Source of the DNA: Chryseobacterium sp. KLBC 52
GTDB taxonomy: Bacteria; Bacteroidota; Bacteroidia; Flavobacteriales; Weeksellaceae
Assembly: GCF_003347605.1 (NCBI RefSeq)
Contig: NZ_QDFZ01000014.1
Location: 87,357 to 151,356, forward strand
Reading direction: 5' to 3'
Length of the DNA: 64,000 nt
Under the pieces are notes generated by a model. It did not search any database and was not told the DNA's origin. It was given only the letters and a program-made list of their open reading frames with translations. Below, piece after piece: positions 25,666 through 34,806 of this stretch (position 1 is its first letter; every line of letters starts with the position of its first letter). The translations under genes and the position numbers were made by a program.

Positions 25666-26955
25666 TCAGTTCTTAATCAATTTATAATTGTCACTACCTT
25701 CATCTTTAGCTATGGTATAGCCGTCTGTCAGTTCAAGAATCCATCCGTCACCTGATATTTTTTTATTTTCAGTTTTCACTGGATTGGATATTGAAATTTT
25801 ATCCCAGTTTGGACTCATTAATGCTCCATTTTCAACCGTCAGAATGCCCCACAAATCAGTAATCCGGATATTGGGATATACCGTCCCCTGATCTTCCACA
25901 GGCACAATATTTCTCGGATCAAAGGAAACATTCATTTTTTCAAATTTGATTTCAAAGTGAGGCTGCTGAATGAATTTCAGTTTGTACTCGGCAATACGTT
26001 TTTTCGTTTGTTCTTCTCTATCGGTTTCCTGCTTTATAATGGATGTACCATTATAATTGTCAGATAGCTTTTCAGCTGCTTTTTGCAAGTCAGTCTGAAT
26101 CCGTATATCGAATGCTTTAATGAAATAACCGGTCAGGTCTGTTTTTGAATCAATTTTTTTGTTCCAGTCCGGATCTTTATGATACAGCAGATATCCATAA
26201 ACAGGTATGGTGTAATAAGCAAATGAACGTACAAATGTGGGGTTTTTCATAAAACCTTCTATGCCATTCAAAAAATATGATCTTGTCTGATCTTTATTTC
26301 TGCCACTCACAATGAGCCCTGTAAACTCAGCAATTCCCTCATTCAGTTCCAGCAGGTTTTCTGTAGTTTCTGAACCTTTGTAAAGTGTATTCCTGTATTT
26401 CCTAAAGATCAATGCATTGGTGAGATGCTGCTTCATTTCTTTTTCTGAATTTGAGCGGACTGCCTGCTTTAGCGCTTCCAATTCGAGACGAAGGTAAATC
26501 CTGCCCTCCTTCTGATCCAGATGATTATTTTCTGCATTGTTAAGATTAAACCCCAATGAAGGCTGAATGCGGTGAAAAGACTCATGAGCCAAAAGATTAA
26601 TCCTGTTTTCCTTATTCTGAGAAAGAGGGAGCATAATCATTGCCCATCTTTTTCCACCCCAATTGACAGCGGTATTTGCGATGTTGACTGTGGCAGGTAA
26701 AACCCCAGAATAGAGAGTACCATCACGTTTCAGTATTCCCTCCGAATCCGGCTCGGTGGCAAAAAACGCTCTGGTTTTCGGATCGATTAAAATCATAGGA
26801 CCATATAAATCTTTGTTCCATAGTCCGATATTCTTTTTTGAAGCTGTCTTGAGTTCATCAAAATAAACAGAAACTGTATCATGGGGAATAGATTGTTTTT
26901 GTGCTTTTACACCCAATACAAACAAGAAAAAGAAAGCTGTAACAGTCATCTTCAT
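25666..26955 (-). CDS. Putative secreted zinc metallopeptidase (HExxH type)
   Basis: The 429-residue protein begins with a signal peptide (cut near VKAQK). A zinc-peptidase site is visible: HESFH in LLAHESFHRIQ gives HExxH, and about 90 residues later LNEGIAEFTG supplies a likely third ligand Glu, as in gluzincins. The C-terminal 110 residues look beta-rich. I do not recognise a named family, so peptidase activity is inferred from the motifs. The start at 26955 begins the signal peptide. The gene stands alone between the ars operon and an AraC regulator. Confidence 0.65.
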   Translation of the reverse strand: MKMTVTAFFFLFVLGVKAQKQSIPHDTVSVYFDELKTASKKNIGLWNKDLYGPMILIDPKTRAFFATEPDSEGILKRDGTLYSGVLPATVNIANTAVNWGGKRWAMIMLPLSQNKENRINLLAHESFHRIQPSLGFNLNNAENNHLDQKEGRIYLRLELEALKQAVRSNSEKEMKQHLTNALIFRKYRNTLYKGSETTENLLELNEGIAEFTGLIVSGRNKDQTRSYFLNGIEGFMKNPTFVRSFAYYTIPVYGYLLYHKDPDWNKKIDSKTDLTGYFIKAFDIRIQTDLQKAAEKLSDNYNGTSIIKQETDREEQTKKRIAEYKLKFIQQPHFEIKFEKMNVSFDPRNIVPVEDQGTVYPNIRITDLWGILTVENGALMSPNWDKISISNPVKTENKKISGDGWILELTDGYTIAKDEGSDNYKLIKN

Positions 26956-27139
26956 GGTTAAATTCTTTGTGATTAATGTTTTTCTGTTAAAATACATACT
27001 TTAGGTAGCTAATATAATGAATTACAGCGATCAGGAACAACGGCAACCATCAAAAATAACCTACAGGTAAATTGATTTGATGAGCTTCTAAGAAATATAT
27101 ATTGAGCCGTAAAGAAAAGAAAGCTTAGCATTTAATAAC

Positions 27140-27147
27140 TAACTTTG
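27140..27147 (+). promoter_or_regulatory. -7 promoter element (TAACTTTG) for AraC gene
   Basis: Exact TAnnTTTG match 30 bases before the ATG at 27178; no TTG at the usual distance. Confidence 0.5.
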
Positions 27148-27177
27148 TTATTACAGACCCTATATTATTAGAACAAG

Positions 27178-27999
27178 ATGGAACAGGCTGACCTATTGAA
27201 AACCATAAATTACTCAGGAATATTTTTTTCCTGTTTTTCGGATTACAGTGAAAAATGCATTCATGCAACTCCTGAACATGTACTGCTCTATTTGTATTCC
27301 GGAGAACAAATTATTGAAGATAGGAATACGAAAATAACCATAGGAGCAGGAGAATGTGCTTTTATACGGCGTAACCATCGTCTGATGATGTATAAAAACA
27401 GTAAAGACGATGAACTTTACAAGGGTATTTCATTAACTTTTAACCGTAACTTACTCCGGGATTTTTATCATAAACTAAATAAATCGAATCTGCCTCAGAA
27501 GGTTCATTTTTCTGAAGAAAATGTATTTAAAATAGAACCTCGTGCCGATATTACGAGCCTGTTTCAATCGCTAACTCCTTATTTTGATGAAAATACAAGA
27601 CCTACTGAAGGGGTTGTTCATCTTAAATTACAGGAAGGAATCTACGCCTTACTCAATCATTCAGAGATCTTTTTTCCTATTTTGTTTGATTTTACAGAGC
27701 CCTGGAAAATTGATATTATGGAGTTCATGAATGAAAATTACATGGATGAGCTTACCATGGAACAAATTGCTTCCTATACCGGCCGTAGTCTTGCCACTTT
27801 CAAGCGGGACTTCCAAAAGATAAGTGACCTGAGTCCGCAAAAATGGCTGATCAGAAAACGTCTTGAAGCAGCCTATTTCAAAATGAAAAACGAAGGCAGG
27901 AAAGTACAGGATGTTTATGTAGAGGTTGGATTTAAAAATCCTTCACACTTTTCCACAGCATTCAAAAAACAATACGGATTTTCACCGAAGGAAATTTAA
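27178..27999 (+). CDS. AraC-family transcriptional regulator
   Basis: The 273-residue protein has an N-terminal cupin-like sensing domain (YSGEQIIEDRNTKITIGAGE) and a C-terminal pair of helix-turn-helix motifs (LTMEQIASYTGRSLATFKRD and KVQDVYVEVGFKNPSHFSTA), ending in YGFSPKE. Its effector is unknown. The acetyltransferase and secreted hydrolase genes follow on the same strand after a hairpin and a new promoter, so they are candidate targets. Confidence 0.9.
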   Translation: MEQADLLKTINYSGIFFSCFSDYSEKCIHATPEHVLLYLYSGEQIIEDRNTKITIGAGECAFIRRNHRLMMYKNSKDDELYKGISLTFNRNLLRDFYHKLNKSNLPQKVHFSEENVFKIEPRADITSLFQSLTPYFDENTRPTEGVVHLKLQEGIYALLNHSEIFFPILFDFTEPWKIDIMEFMNENYMDELTMEQIASYTGRSLATFKRDFQKISDLSPQKWLIRKRLEAAYFKMKNEGRKVQDVYVEVGFKNPSHFSTAFKKQYGFSPKEI

Positions 28000-28024
28000 C
28001 CTGAGCTTCAGAGAAAAGTTATTT

Positions 28025-28059
28025 GAGCCTCGCAGTAATAGTACTGTGAGGCTCACTTT
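28025..28059 (+). terminator. Rho-independent terminator after AraC gene
   Basis: GAGCCTCGCAGTA (28025-28037) pairs with TACTGTGAGGCTC (28042-28054) with one G-T pair and a 4-base loop, then a T-rich stretch that merges into the next promoter. Confidence 0.75.
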
Positions 28060-28060
28060 T

Positions 28061-28068
28061 TAATTTTG
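28061..28068 (+). promoter_or_regulatory. -7 promoter element (TAATTTTG) for acetyltransferase operon
   Basis: Exact TAnnTTTG match 12 bases before ATG 28081 and 18 before ATG 28087. The second ATG is preferred because it leaves room for a short leader. Confidence 0.5.
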
Positions 28069-28086
28069 TCCTGTAAATAAATGATA

Positions 28087-28647
28087 ATGAAAACACAGGA
28101 TATTTTTGAACGGCTCACAGAAGGGGAAACAATTCCTGAAGATGATCCGCAGGCCATCAGAATGCGGGAAGCCTCTTTTGAAACAAAGAAATTACTGATC
28201 AGAATGAACGGTTCTTCTGATCCGGCAGAAATCAGGGAGTTTCTGGGCCAGATCACCGGTATATGTATTGAAGAAAACACGACTATTTTTACTCCGTTAT
28301 ATATCAATTACGGAAAGAATACAAAAATCGGTAAAAATGTATTCATCAATTTCGGCTGTACATTTCTTGATTTGGGAGGTATTACAATAGAAGATCATGT
28401 TTTAATCGCTCCCAACGTCAGTTTACTTTCTGAAGGACATCCTGTTTCTTCAGTAAGCCGTCACTCACTTGTTCCCGGACGTATTCACATTAAAAAGAAT
28501 GCCTGGATTGGAGCCAATGCAACCATTCTTCCCGGAGTTACCATAGGCGAAAATACCGTAATAGCGGCTGGAGCAGTTGTTACTAAAGACATTCCGGACA
28601 ATGTCATTGCGGGAGGAGTTCCTGCAAAAATCATTAAACCTATCTAA
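28087..28647 (+). CDS. Left-handed beta-helix O-acetyltransferase (maltose/NodL-type)
   Basis: This 186-residue protein shows hexapeptide repeats typical of left-handed beta-helix acyltransferases ([58 protein letters not shown]) ending in [10 protein letters not shown]. The N-terminal helical cap matches sugar O-acetyltransferases of the Maa/NodL/LacA group, with the catalytic His in EGHPV. It transfers acetyl from acetyl-CoA to a sugar or similar acceptor. A hydrolase gene follows 12 bases downstream, probably in one operon. Confidence 0.9.
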   Translation: MKTQDIFERLTEGETIPEDDPQAIRMREASFETKKLLIRMNGSSDPAEIREFLGQITGICIEENTTIFTPLYINYGKNTKIGKNVFINFGCTFLDLGGITIEDHVLIAPNVSLLSEGHPVSSVSRHSLVPGRIHIKKNAWIGANATILPGVTIGENTVIAAGAVVTKDIPDNVIAGGVPAKIIKPI

Positions 28648-28659
28648 AGAAACATTCTC

Positions 28660-29709
28660 ATGAAAAAATGGACAATTTTAACAGCATTTGCATTGCTGCT
28701 CACAGGAAAAGCTTATCCACAGCAAAATGAAAAAAAAATGAAAAATACAGAAAAAAACGAACACTATACTTTTAAACTGAGTGACAATGTTATCCGTCAA
28801 AAAGTACATTTTACAAATCGTTACGGAATATTACTTACCGGTGATCTGTACAGTCCTGCATCCCAAGTTAAAAATAAAGAGCTATCAGCTATTGCCATAA
28901 GTGGACCCTTTGGGGCAGTAAAAGAGCAGTCATCCGGTCTCTATGCCAATCAGATGGCAGAACGTGGATTTATTGTACTGGCATTTGATCCATCGTATAC
29001 CGGGGAAAGTGGCGGAGAACCGAGAAGTGTGGCATCTCCTGATATCAATACAGAAGATTTCAGTGCTGCGGTAGATTTCCTGGGATTACAAAAAGAAGTG
29101 GATAGAAACCGTATAGGAATTATCGGAATATGCGGATTCGGAGGTTTTGCATTAAATGCTGCTGCGGTGGATCACCGGGTAAAAGCTGTTGCAACAACCA
29201 GTATGTATGATATGTCACGGGTAATGTCCAGAGGATATTATGACGCCGTCACTCCGGAACAGCGTACACAATTGTTACAGCAACTTGGTGAACAACGCTG
29301 GAAAGATGCAGAAAAGGGAACATTTCAGCCCGGACCAAGGCTGAATGCTGAAAAACTCAAAGGAGATGAGCCTCAGTTTGTAAAAGAATACTTTGATTAC
29401 TACCGTAGTCCGAGAGGGTTTCATGAACGTTCATTAAACTCAGTCGGTTCCTGGAATGCAACCAATGCACTTTCTTTTATGAATATGCCATTACTCACTT
29501 ATATTAAAGAAATTTCTCCCCGTCCGGTACTGATTATTGCAGGAGAAAAAGCACATTCCAGGTACTTCAGTGAAGATGCTTACAAGATGGCTGCTGAGCC
29601 TAAGGAATTAATAATCATTCCTGATGCTGTACATACAGATCTTTACGACAAAACAGACATTATTCCTTTCGATAAACTGGATGCTTTTTTCAGGGAAAAC
29701 CTGAAATAA
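28660..29709 (+). CDS. Exported alpha/beta-hydrolase (YcjY-type)
   Basis: The 349-residue protein has a signal peptide (cut near YPQQ, about residue 20) and an alpha/beta-hydrolase fold. The nucleophile elbow reads GICGFGG, with Cys instead of Ser, as in YcjY-like and dienelactone-hydrolase-like proteins. A C-terminal DAVHTDLYD carries the likely His. The YcjY group is annotated as dienelactone hydrolase-like or Xaa-Pro peptidase-like; the reaction is not established. It follows the acetyltransferase gene in an apparent operon, so removal and addition of acyl groups may be linked. Confidence 0.82.
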   Translation: MKKWTILTAFALLLTGKAYPQQNEKKMKNTEKNEHYTFKLSDNVIRQKVHFTNRYGILLTGDLYSPASQVKNKELSAIAISGPFGAVKEQSSGLYANQMAERGFIVLAFDPSYTGESGGEPRSVASPDINTEDFSAAVDFLGLQKEVDRNRIGIIGICGFGGFALNAAAVDHRVKAVATTSMYDMSRVMSRGYYDAVTPEQRTQLLQQLGEQRWKDAEKGTFQPGPRLNAEKLKGDEPQFVKEYFDYYRSPRGFHERSLNSVGSWNATNALSFMNMPLLTYIKEISPRPVLIIAGEKAHSRYFSEDAYKMAAEPKELIIIPDAVHTDLYDKTDIIPFDKLDAFFRENLK

Positions 29710-29760
29710 ATTGATAGTTCACAATATCATCATGACTTACGGATATCCCTATTATTCTCA

Positions 29761-29786
29761 AAAAACCTACTATACTGTAGGTTTTT
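29761..29786. terminator. Bidirectional terminator
   Basis: AAAAACCTAC (29761-29770) and GTAGGTTTTT (29777-29786) are perfect arms around TATACT, between convergent genes. Confidence 0.85.
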
Positions 29787-29807
29787 CTATTTCCAAAAAT
29801 CAAATTT

Positions 29808-30713
29808 TCAATTCAAATTTCTGAATTCCTGAGGTGTATTTCCTGTTTTTTGCTTAAACAGTTTACTAAAATACTGCGGGTACTCAAATCCCAGTTCATA
29901 AGCAATTTCACTGATACTTTTATTGGAGCTCAATAAAATATTTTTAGCTTCTTCGATCAGAAAATGGTGAATATGATCCTTGGTATTCATTCCGGTTTCT
30001 TTTTTCAACAGGTCACTGAGGTAGTTAGGAGATAAATTTACTTTATCTGCCAGATCGCTTACTGTTGGTAATCCTTCCATTTTTAAAGTATCAGAAAAAA
30101 AATACCCTTTCAGAACATTTTCAACCTGCGCTACGATATCTCTGTTAGAGTTTTTTCTTGTAATAAACTGCCTTCCGTAATAACGCTGGCAATAATTCAG
30201 CAAAAGTTCTATGTTAGATACGATCAGTGTCTGACTATGATGATCAATATTTTCCTGAAGCTCTGTTTCTATTTTCTGTATACAGTCATACAGAATCTCT
30301 TTTTCTTTATCTGATAAATGAAGAGCCTCCGATGTTTCATAGGAAAAAAATGTATAGTCTTTCATCTTCATTCCTAATGAGGTGCCACGCAAAAGATCAG
30401 GATGAAAAAACAATCCCCAGCCCATCATGTTTTCTTTTTTTATAATTTCTGTATCCATGGTTACTACTTGCTTTGGGGCAATACAAACCAGACTTCCTTC
30501 CTGAAAATCATAAGACTGCCTGCCATAGCGCATATTATTGGCGCAATAGTTTTTGAACATCACGGAATAAAAATCACAGCTTATCCGTATACCTTCTTCC
30601 ATCTGATCATCCATTTTACCGAAATCAATAACAGTTACCAAAGGATGCCTGGTCTTATGCTGAACAAAATTATTAATGTCAGAGATAGATTGTATGTTGA
30701 TAATAGGTTTCAT
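29808..30713 (-). CDS. AraC-family regulator, last gene of SDR operon
   Basis: The 301-residue protein has an N-terminal cupin-like region (EGSLVCIAPKQVVTMDTE) and a C-terminal AraC DNA-binding domain with PTVSDLADKVNLSPNYLSDL and ISEIAYELGFEYPQYFSKLF. It is the fourth gene of a tight minus-strand run (SDR, DUF2147, membrane protein, AraC) with gaps of 14 to 30 bases. The layout is typical of a regulator that controls a nearby oxidoreductase, possibly its own operon. Confidence 0.9.
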   Translation of the reverse strand: MKPIINIQSISDINNFVQHKTRHPLVTVIDFGKMDDQMEEGIRISCDFYSVMFKNYCANNMRYGRQSYDFQEGSLVCIAPKQVVTMDTEIIKKENMMGWGLFFHPDLLRGTSLGMKMKDYTFFSYETSEALHLSDKEKEILYDCIQKIETELQENIDHHSQTLIVSNIELLLNYCQRYYGRQFITRKNSNRDIVAQVENVLKGYFFSDTLKMEGLPTVSDLADKVNLSPNYLSDLLKKETGMNTKDHIHHFLIEEAKNILLSSNKSISEIAYELGFEYPQYFSKLFKQKTGNTPQEFRNLN

Positions 30714-30732
30714 TTGTTTAATTTACTGTTTT

Positions 30733-31233
30733 TTATGATCTTAATGATTTTAAAATCGCCGAATAATATACATCTGCTCTTTCCCCGGAAAAATAGTCAA
30801 TCACCAATCCGGCCAATGCAAAATATGTAAGCCCAATTCCTATTCCCATCAGGACAGGATTTTTGGTAGTCCAGAAAATAATCAGTGTGATTGCAAAAAA
30901 GAGAGTGGCTACAATTTTTGACACCTTGTATCCATACTGAAAATCATCAACCCGCTTCTTTTCAAGGTTGGCAAATACTGATTTGTTCTTCTGATAGTTT
31001 TGGGGAAAGTCTCTCATCCGTTTTGTATTGGAATACAGCATTCCACTGCCAATTGCTGAGTAAATGGTTCCTGCAACCAATAAAGGAATGAAAAGTGCCT
31101 TTGCATTTAGAGTTGATCCTTCTTTCCAAAAAATAAAACCTGCAAGTATTGTGATAATACCAAAGGTAAGAATTAATTTAGCCTCAAACAATTCACCTTT
31201 AATCCAGTCCACAGTAAAATCTATTAAATTCAT
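30733..31233 (-). CDS. Hypothetical four-helix membrane protein
   Basis: The 166-residue protein has hydrophobic helices at about residues 20-36, 46-66, 106-122 and 126-146 with a charged loop (NTKRMRDFPQNYQKNKSV) between the second and third. I do not recognise the family. It lies 14 bases from the DUF2147 gene and 19 from the AraC gene in one operon, so it is probably expressed with the SDR. Confidence 0.7.
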   Translation of the reverse strand: MNLIDFTVDWIKGELFEAKLILTFGIITILAGFIFWKEGSTLNAKALFIPLLVAGTIYSAIGSGMLYSNTKRMRDFPQNYQKNKSVFANLEKKRVDDFQYGYKVSKIVATLFFAITLIIFWTTKNPVLMGIGIGLTYFALAGLVIDYFSGERADVYYSAILKSLRS

Positions 31234-31247
31234 CTGAATGATTTCAA

Positions 31248-31682
31248 TTATTTATATTTATGAAAAGTTGCTGTTTGCCCCAGTAAAGACAATCCTAAAT
31301 ATCCTCTCAAATAGAGTTTGTCATTTTTAATCCATATTTTACAGCTATAAGTATCTCCACTCGGTGCATTATAGATTTTGCCGTTCACATATTCTTTTCC
31401 GTTCCATACTAAACCTGTTAAGCTTTTAATTCCCACTACATTACGGGAACGGAGTTTAACGTCCGGGTTTTTGATATCTTTTTTGGAAGTAATACCATCT
31501 TTTTCAACAATATCCTCTCCCCAGAGATAGTTTCCATAATATGTATCTCCTTCTTTAAGGATTTCAATTCTGACATCTTTTTTGTCAGATTCCCAATTTC
31601 CTACAATTGCTTTTTCAGATTGTGCATAGGTGCTGGCAAACATCGCCAGCATAACTATAATCAGAGTCTTTGTTGTTTTCAT
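31248..31682 (-). CDS. DUF2147 secreted protein
   Basis: This 144-residue protein has a signal peptide (cut near TYAQS, about residue 21) and the DUF2147 pattern: IVGNWESDKKDVRIEI, LKSLTGLVWNGK-like central strand and a C-terminal LYLRGYLGLSLLGQT. The family is periplasmic, predicted lipocalin-like, and has no assigned reaction. It is the second gene of the SDR operon. Confidence 0.88.
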   Translation of the reverse strand: MKTTKTLIIVMLAMFASTYAQSEKAIVGNWESDKKDVRIEILKEGDTYYGNYLWGEDIVEKDGITSKKDIKNPDVKLRSRNVVGIKSLTGLVWNGKEYVNGKIYNAPSGDTYSCKIWIKNDKLYLRGYLGLSLLGQTATFHKYK

Positions 31683-31712
31683 TTTATTTAACTGTTTTTT
31701 GAATATCCATTA

Positions 31713-32528
31713 TTACATTTGGCTCATTACAATTTTGTCAAATAACCTGTCTCCCAAATAAACACGCAGCCAAGGCATCATTACAGAATATTTACCTACT
31801 TTATATCTTGTTTTGGGATTGTTGGAATTCACTATTTTCACAATAGCCTCCGCAATGACATCAGGTTTTGATGAGCCGTTTCCTTTGGCTGCATCAGCCG
31901 TTCCCTTTGCAATTTTATCCATCATATTTCCATAGGCGCTGCCTTTTGATATTTTAGAAAAATTGTCCAATAATACTGAACCAAATTCCGTAGCAATAAA
32001 GCCTGGTTCCAAAACCACAACTTTAATATTGAAAGATTTCAGCTCCAGACGAAGACAATCACTTAGCCCCTCCACTGCGTGTTTGCTGGCGTGATACCAG
32101 GCTCCCATAGGAAAGTACATCTTTCCTCCCATAGAAGAAGTATTGATAATAGTTCCTGATCTTGCTTTTCGCATGTAGGGTATTACTTTTTGCGTCATTG
32201 CAGCCATTCCAAAGACATTTACTTCCATCTGCTTTCGGGCTTCCTCCAAGGGTACATCTTCCACCGAACCATACAAGCCAAAGCCTGCATTATTCCAAAG
32301 TACATCAATTCTGCCTTCTCTCCTGATGATAGTATCCACAACATTCTGGATGTCTTCTTCTTTGATAATATCCATTCGAATAGGATATCCACCCATATTT
32401 TTCAGATCCTGCATCTGATCAATTCTTCTGGCTGCTGTATAAACTGTATGACCTTTCTGGATGAGGGATTTTGCGGCTTCTTTACCCATCCCGGAACTTG
32501 CCCCTGTAATTAAAATTATCTTTTTCAT
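31713..32528 (-). CDS. SDR-family oxidoreductase with canonical active site
   Basis: The 271-residue enzyme has TGASSGMG for NAD(P) binding, NNAGFGLYG, catalytic Ser in NTSSMGG and the intact Tyr-x3-Lys in WYHASKHAVEG. The C-terminal part (MMPWLRVYLGDRLFDKIV) is hydrophobic, as in retinol- or hydroxysteroid-dehydrogenase-like SDRs. It oxidises or reduces an alcohol/ketone pair, substrate unknown. It heads a four-gene operon ending with an AraC regulator. Confidence 0.9.
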   Translation of the reverse strand: MKKIILITGASSGMGKEAAKSLIQKGHTVYTAARRIDQMQDLKNMGGYPIRMDIIKEEDIQNVVDTIIRREGRIDVLWNNAGFGLYGSVEDVPLEEARKQMEVNVFGMAAMTQKVIPYMRKARSGTIINTSSMGGKMYFPMGAWYHASKHAVEGLSDCLRLELKSFNIKVVVLEPGFIATEFGSVLLDNFSKISKGSAYGNMMDKIAKGTADAAKGNGSSKPDVIAEAIVKIVNSNNPKTRYKVGKYSVMMPWLRVYLGDRLFDKIVMSQM

Positions 32529-32842
32529 TTTCTGAGTATTTGATTAACAGTACAAAGATGAGGATACAGATAACGTTGGTTCTAAGACAAATCCACGATT
32601 GTTGTATACTTTTTACAGATACTCAGAACAACTACATATCAAAAAAAAGCCTGCTATCTGCAGGCTTTTGCGACGTATCGGAAAATAAAAAATTGGGAAA
32701 TTCTAAACCTTAGATATTTTAATAAAAACCGAGGGAATGCTTTATTAAAATATTTTTACAACAGGATAAGATATTCTTTTTAGTGTGTGTTCTTAGAATC
32801 GGAAATGCAATACCTTTAAGTCCAAAATATTCTACCTGTTTA
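32529..32842. other. Intergenic region with terminator
   Basis: About 310 bases between two minus-strand genes. It holds the terminator at 32645-32669 and otherwise AT-rich sequence without a gene. The SDR promoter should lie near 32530-32600 but no exact TAnnTTTG is seen there. Confidence 0.5.
32645..32669 (-). terminator. Rho-independent terminator of S74 protein gene
   Basis: AAAAGCCTGC (32645-32654) pairs with GCAGGCTTTT (32660-32669) around TATCT. On the minus strand eight T residues follow. Confidence 0.85.
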
Positions 32843-34438
32843 TTACAATCCCAGTTTCTTTTTGATGGCTTCCATTTCTGTTTCCATCTTTTTAATTTTG
32901 GTTTTCTGCTCTTCTATTTCAGTCTGCTGATCCTGAATAGCTTTTGTAAGGGCAGGAACAAGTGAAGCATAGTCAACAGCCCAGGCCTCTCTGGTATCAT
33001 CTTTTGGTTTATAGACGGCTTCAGGAATTAGTTTATAAAGATCCTGTGCCAGAAATCCGATTTTATGTTGAGTCTTCTGTGCCGGATTCACAGCCGGTTT
33101 ACCTTCTTTAATCTGATTGTTGGCAGACAGCTCGTATTGTTTCGGCTGCAATGCCATAATGGTAGTAAGACCATATCCTATTTCTTTAACCTGAGTTTTT
33201 AAACGCGTATCCGAAGTATTGACAAAACCACCTGCTGCACTCACCAATCCGTTACCATCAATCGTCACCTTAGTGCTTCCGTTATAACTGTACTTAAATC
33301 CTTCCGCCCCAAGGTAAATCTGAGTTACAGAGCCATTCAGCGTGTTGTATCCGCTTAAATCTAGATGCCCTTTGGTGGCCGCCACTTTATTTCCGCCAAT
33401 ACCGCCAACTTCCGGTCTGTTCATATTGATATCTCCATTACCATCGATGTCAAGCATACTGTTAACGCTGTTACCATAATAATATCTAAGCCCTGTAGTC
33501 CCAACGGTTACCTGAGCAAATGCAGGATTGTTGCTGTTTCCTTTTAAGGTAAGAAGACCATTGAAAGCATTCACAGAATTACCGGCAGCCCCAAACGCTG
33601 TAATATCACCGTCTCCATTGAAGTTAAGCTTTCTGTCTCCATTAAAAAGATAATCTCCTCCATTGGCCTGGCTGAGTTTCAACTGGGCAACATTATTATT
33701 TCCCGCTATCGTTAGCGCGCCACCTATATTGTTTATAATTCCTGCACTGGCTCCACCTTCTGTTGTTTTGGTAGAAGAGTTCAGGAACATATCCATAGAA
33801 CTTCCTACATCATTAGTAAGTCTTAAAAGAGCGGAAGCATTAGTTCCGGAATTCGTGTTGCTGATGGATGTCAATCCTGCACCATCTACATTGCTTCTGA
33901 AATATAAGGCTTTGTCCAGATAATCAATCGCTGTATTCTGTAAAAGTGTACCGCCAAGTCTCACATCCTGCCCTGCAGCTGTAAGCCCGTTGCTTGCCGT
34001 CACATTTGCACTTCCTGAAATTTCCCATGTAGAAGCAGCTCCCGTAAGACCGGTACTGATGAGCTGCAGGCTCTGATTAGGACCTACTGCCATACTTACA
34101 TTACCATTAATGGTTTCTGACGCTGCGGGAGCTATTGTAACGGTAAAAGCCGTATTATTTTTGATCGTATACAGACGTCCTTTGAAATTACCTGCACCGG
34201 ATATTGATGTCGGTAATGTAAAAACCGCGTTGGCCGTTCCGTTATACGAGATATGAAAATCAGCAGCAGTAAGTGTATACGCTGCGGCAGTAACAGTGCT
34301 GTATTTTGCAGCTAATGATCCGTTCACATCCAGTGTTGAACCTGGTTTAGCTGTATTGATTCCGACACTTTGGGCAGACACAATACCATAAGAGAGCAAA
34401 GCTGCTGCTACTGATAATGTAGTAAAGTTTTTAAACAT
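32843..34438 (-). CDS. Secreted tail-fibre-type protein with S74 self-cleaving chaperone domain
   Basis: The 531-residue protein has a signal peptide (cut near VSAQS), repeated VGIN-type and LDVNGS segments that form beta-structured repeats, and a C-terminal Peptidase S74 intramolecular chaperone domain. The autocleavage motif SDTRLK is visible near residue 410, followed by KIGFLAQDLYKLIPEAV. The last 30 residues form a coiled coil (IEEQKTKIKKMETEMEAI). Such proteins trimerise and are cut after folding. In Chryseobacterium they are secreted surface proteins, not phage parts; no phage genes are near. Confidence 0.9.
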   Translation of the reverse strand: MFKNFTTLSVAAALLSYGIVSAQSVGINTAKPGSTLDVNGSLAAKYSTVTAAAYTLTAADFHISYNGTANAVFTLPTSISGAGNFKGRLYTIKNNTAFTVTIAPAASETINGNVSMAVGPNQSLQLISTGLTGAASTWEISGSANVTASNGLTAAGQDVRLGGTLLQNTAIDYLDKALYFRSNVDGAGLTSISNTNSGTNASALLRLTNDVGSSMDMFLNSSTKTTEGGASAGIINNIGGALTIAGNNNVAQLKLSQANGGDYLFNGDRKLNFNGDGDITAFGAAGNSVNAFNGLLTLKGNSNNPAFAQVTVGTTGLRYYYGNSVNSMLDIDGNGDINMNRPEVGGIGGNKVAATKGHLDLSGYNTLNGSVTQIYLGAEGFKYSYNGSTKVTIDGNGLVSAAGGFVNTSDTRLKTQVKEIGYGLTTIMALQPKQYELSANNQIKEGKPAVNPAQKTQHKIGFLAQDLYKLIPEAVYKPKDDTREAWAVDYASLVPALTKAIQDQQTEIEEQKTKIKKMETEMEAIKKKLGL

Positions 34439-34806
34439 TATTATTTGATTATGAGTTATTAATGAAGTGAAGAAATCTCAGGAACAATTGATATTCAGAG
34501 TCTTTTCAACAGATTGGGGACTTTAGCTACCAGTCTCCCCGAAAGACTAAAATGAAGAAAATCACGATTATATTTTTCATTGTTTCCCGTTTTTATTGAG
34601 TACAAAACTAAATTTTCCGAAAGCTTTTCCGGAAAAACACCTGTAAGAAAATTGCCACCCGGATGTGGAAAAATTATTACAAAACAGACCATGAAAGCTC
34701 ATTAATTATTTGTATAAAACAGAACCTGAAATAATTTTTCAGCAATACCGGAGAAGTTCCTGATGAAAATGAATTATCTTTATATTTCACAAAATTTTTA
34801 CAACCT
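34439..34806. other. Divergent intergenic region
   Basis: About 370 bases between divergent genes. TATCTTTA at 34775-34782 is one base from the -7 consensus and may serve the PhzF gene. A 65-codon frame at 34495-34692 is judged chance. No other structure is seen. Confidence 0.45.

Noticed and set aside
32843..34438. Prophage suggested by the S74 tail-fibre-type protein
   Set aside because: The protein has a signal peptide and no other phage gene lies in the window.
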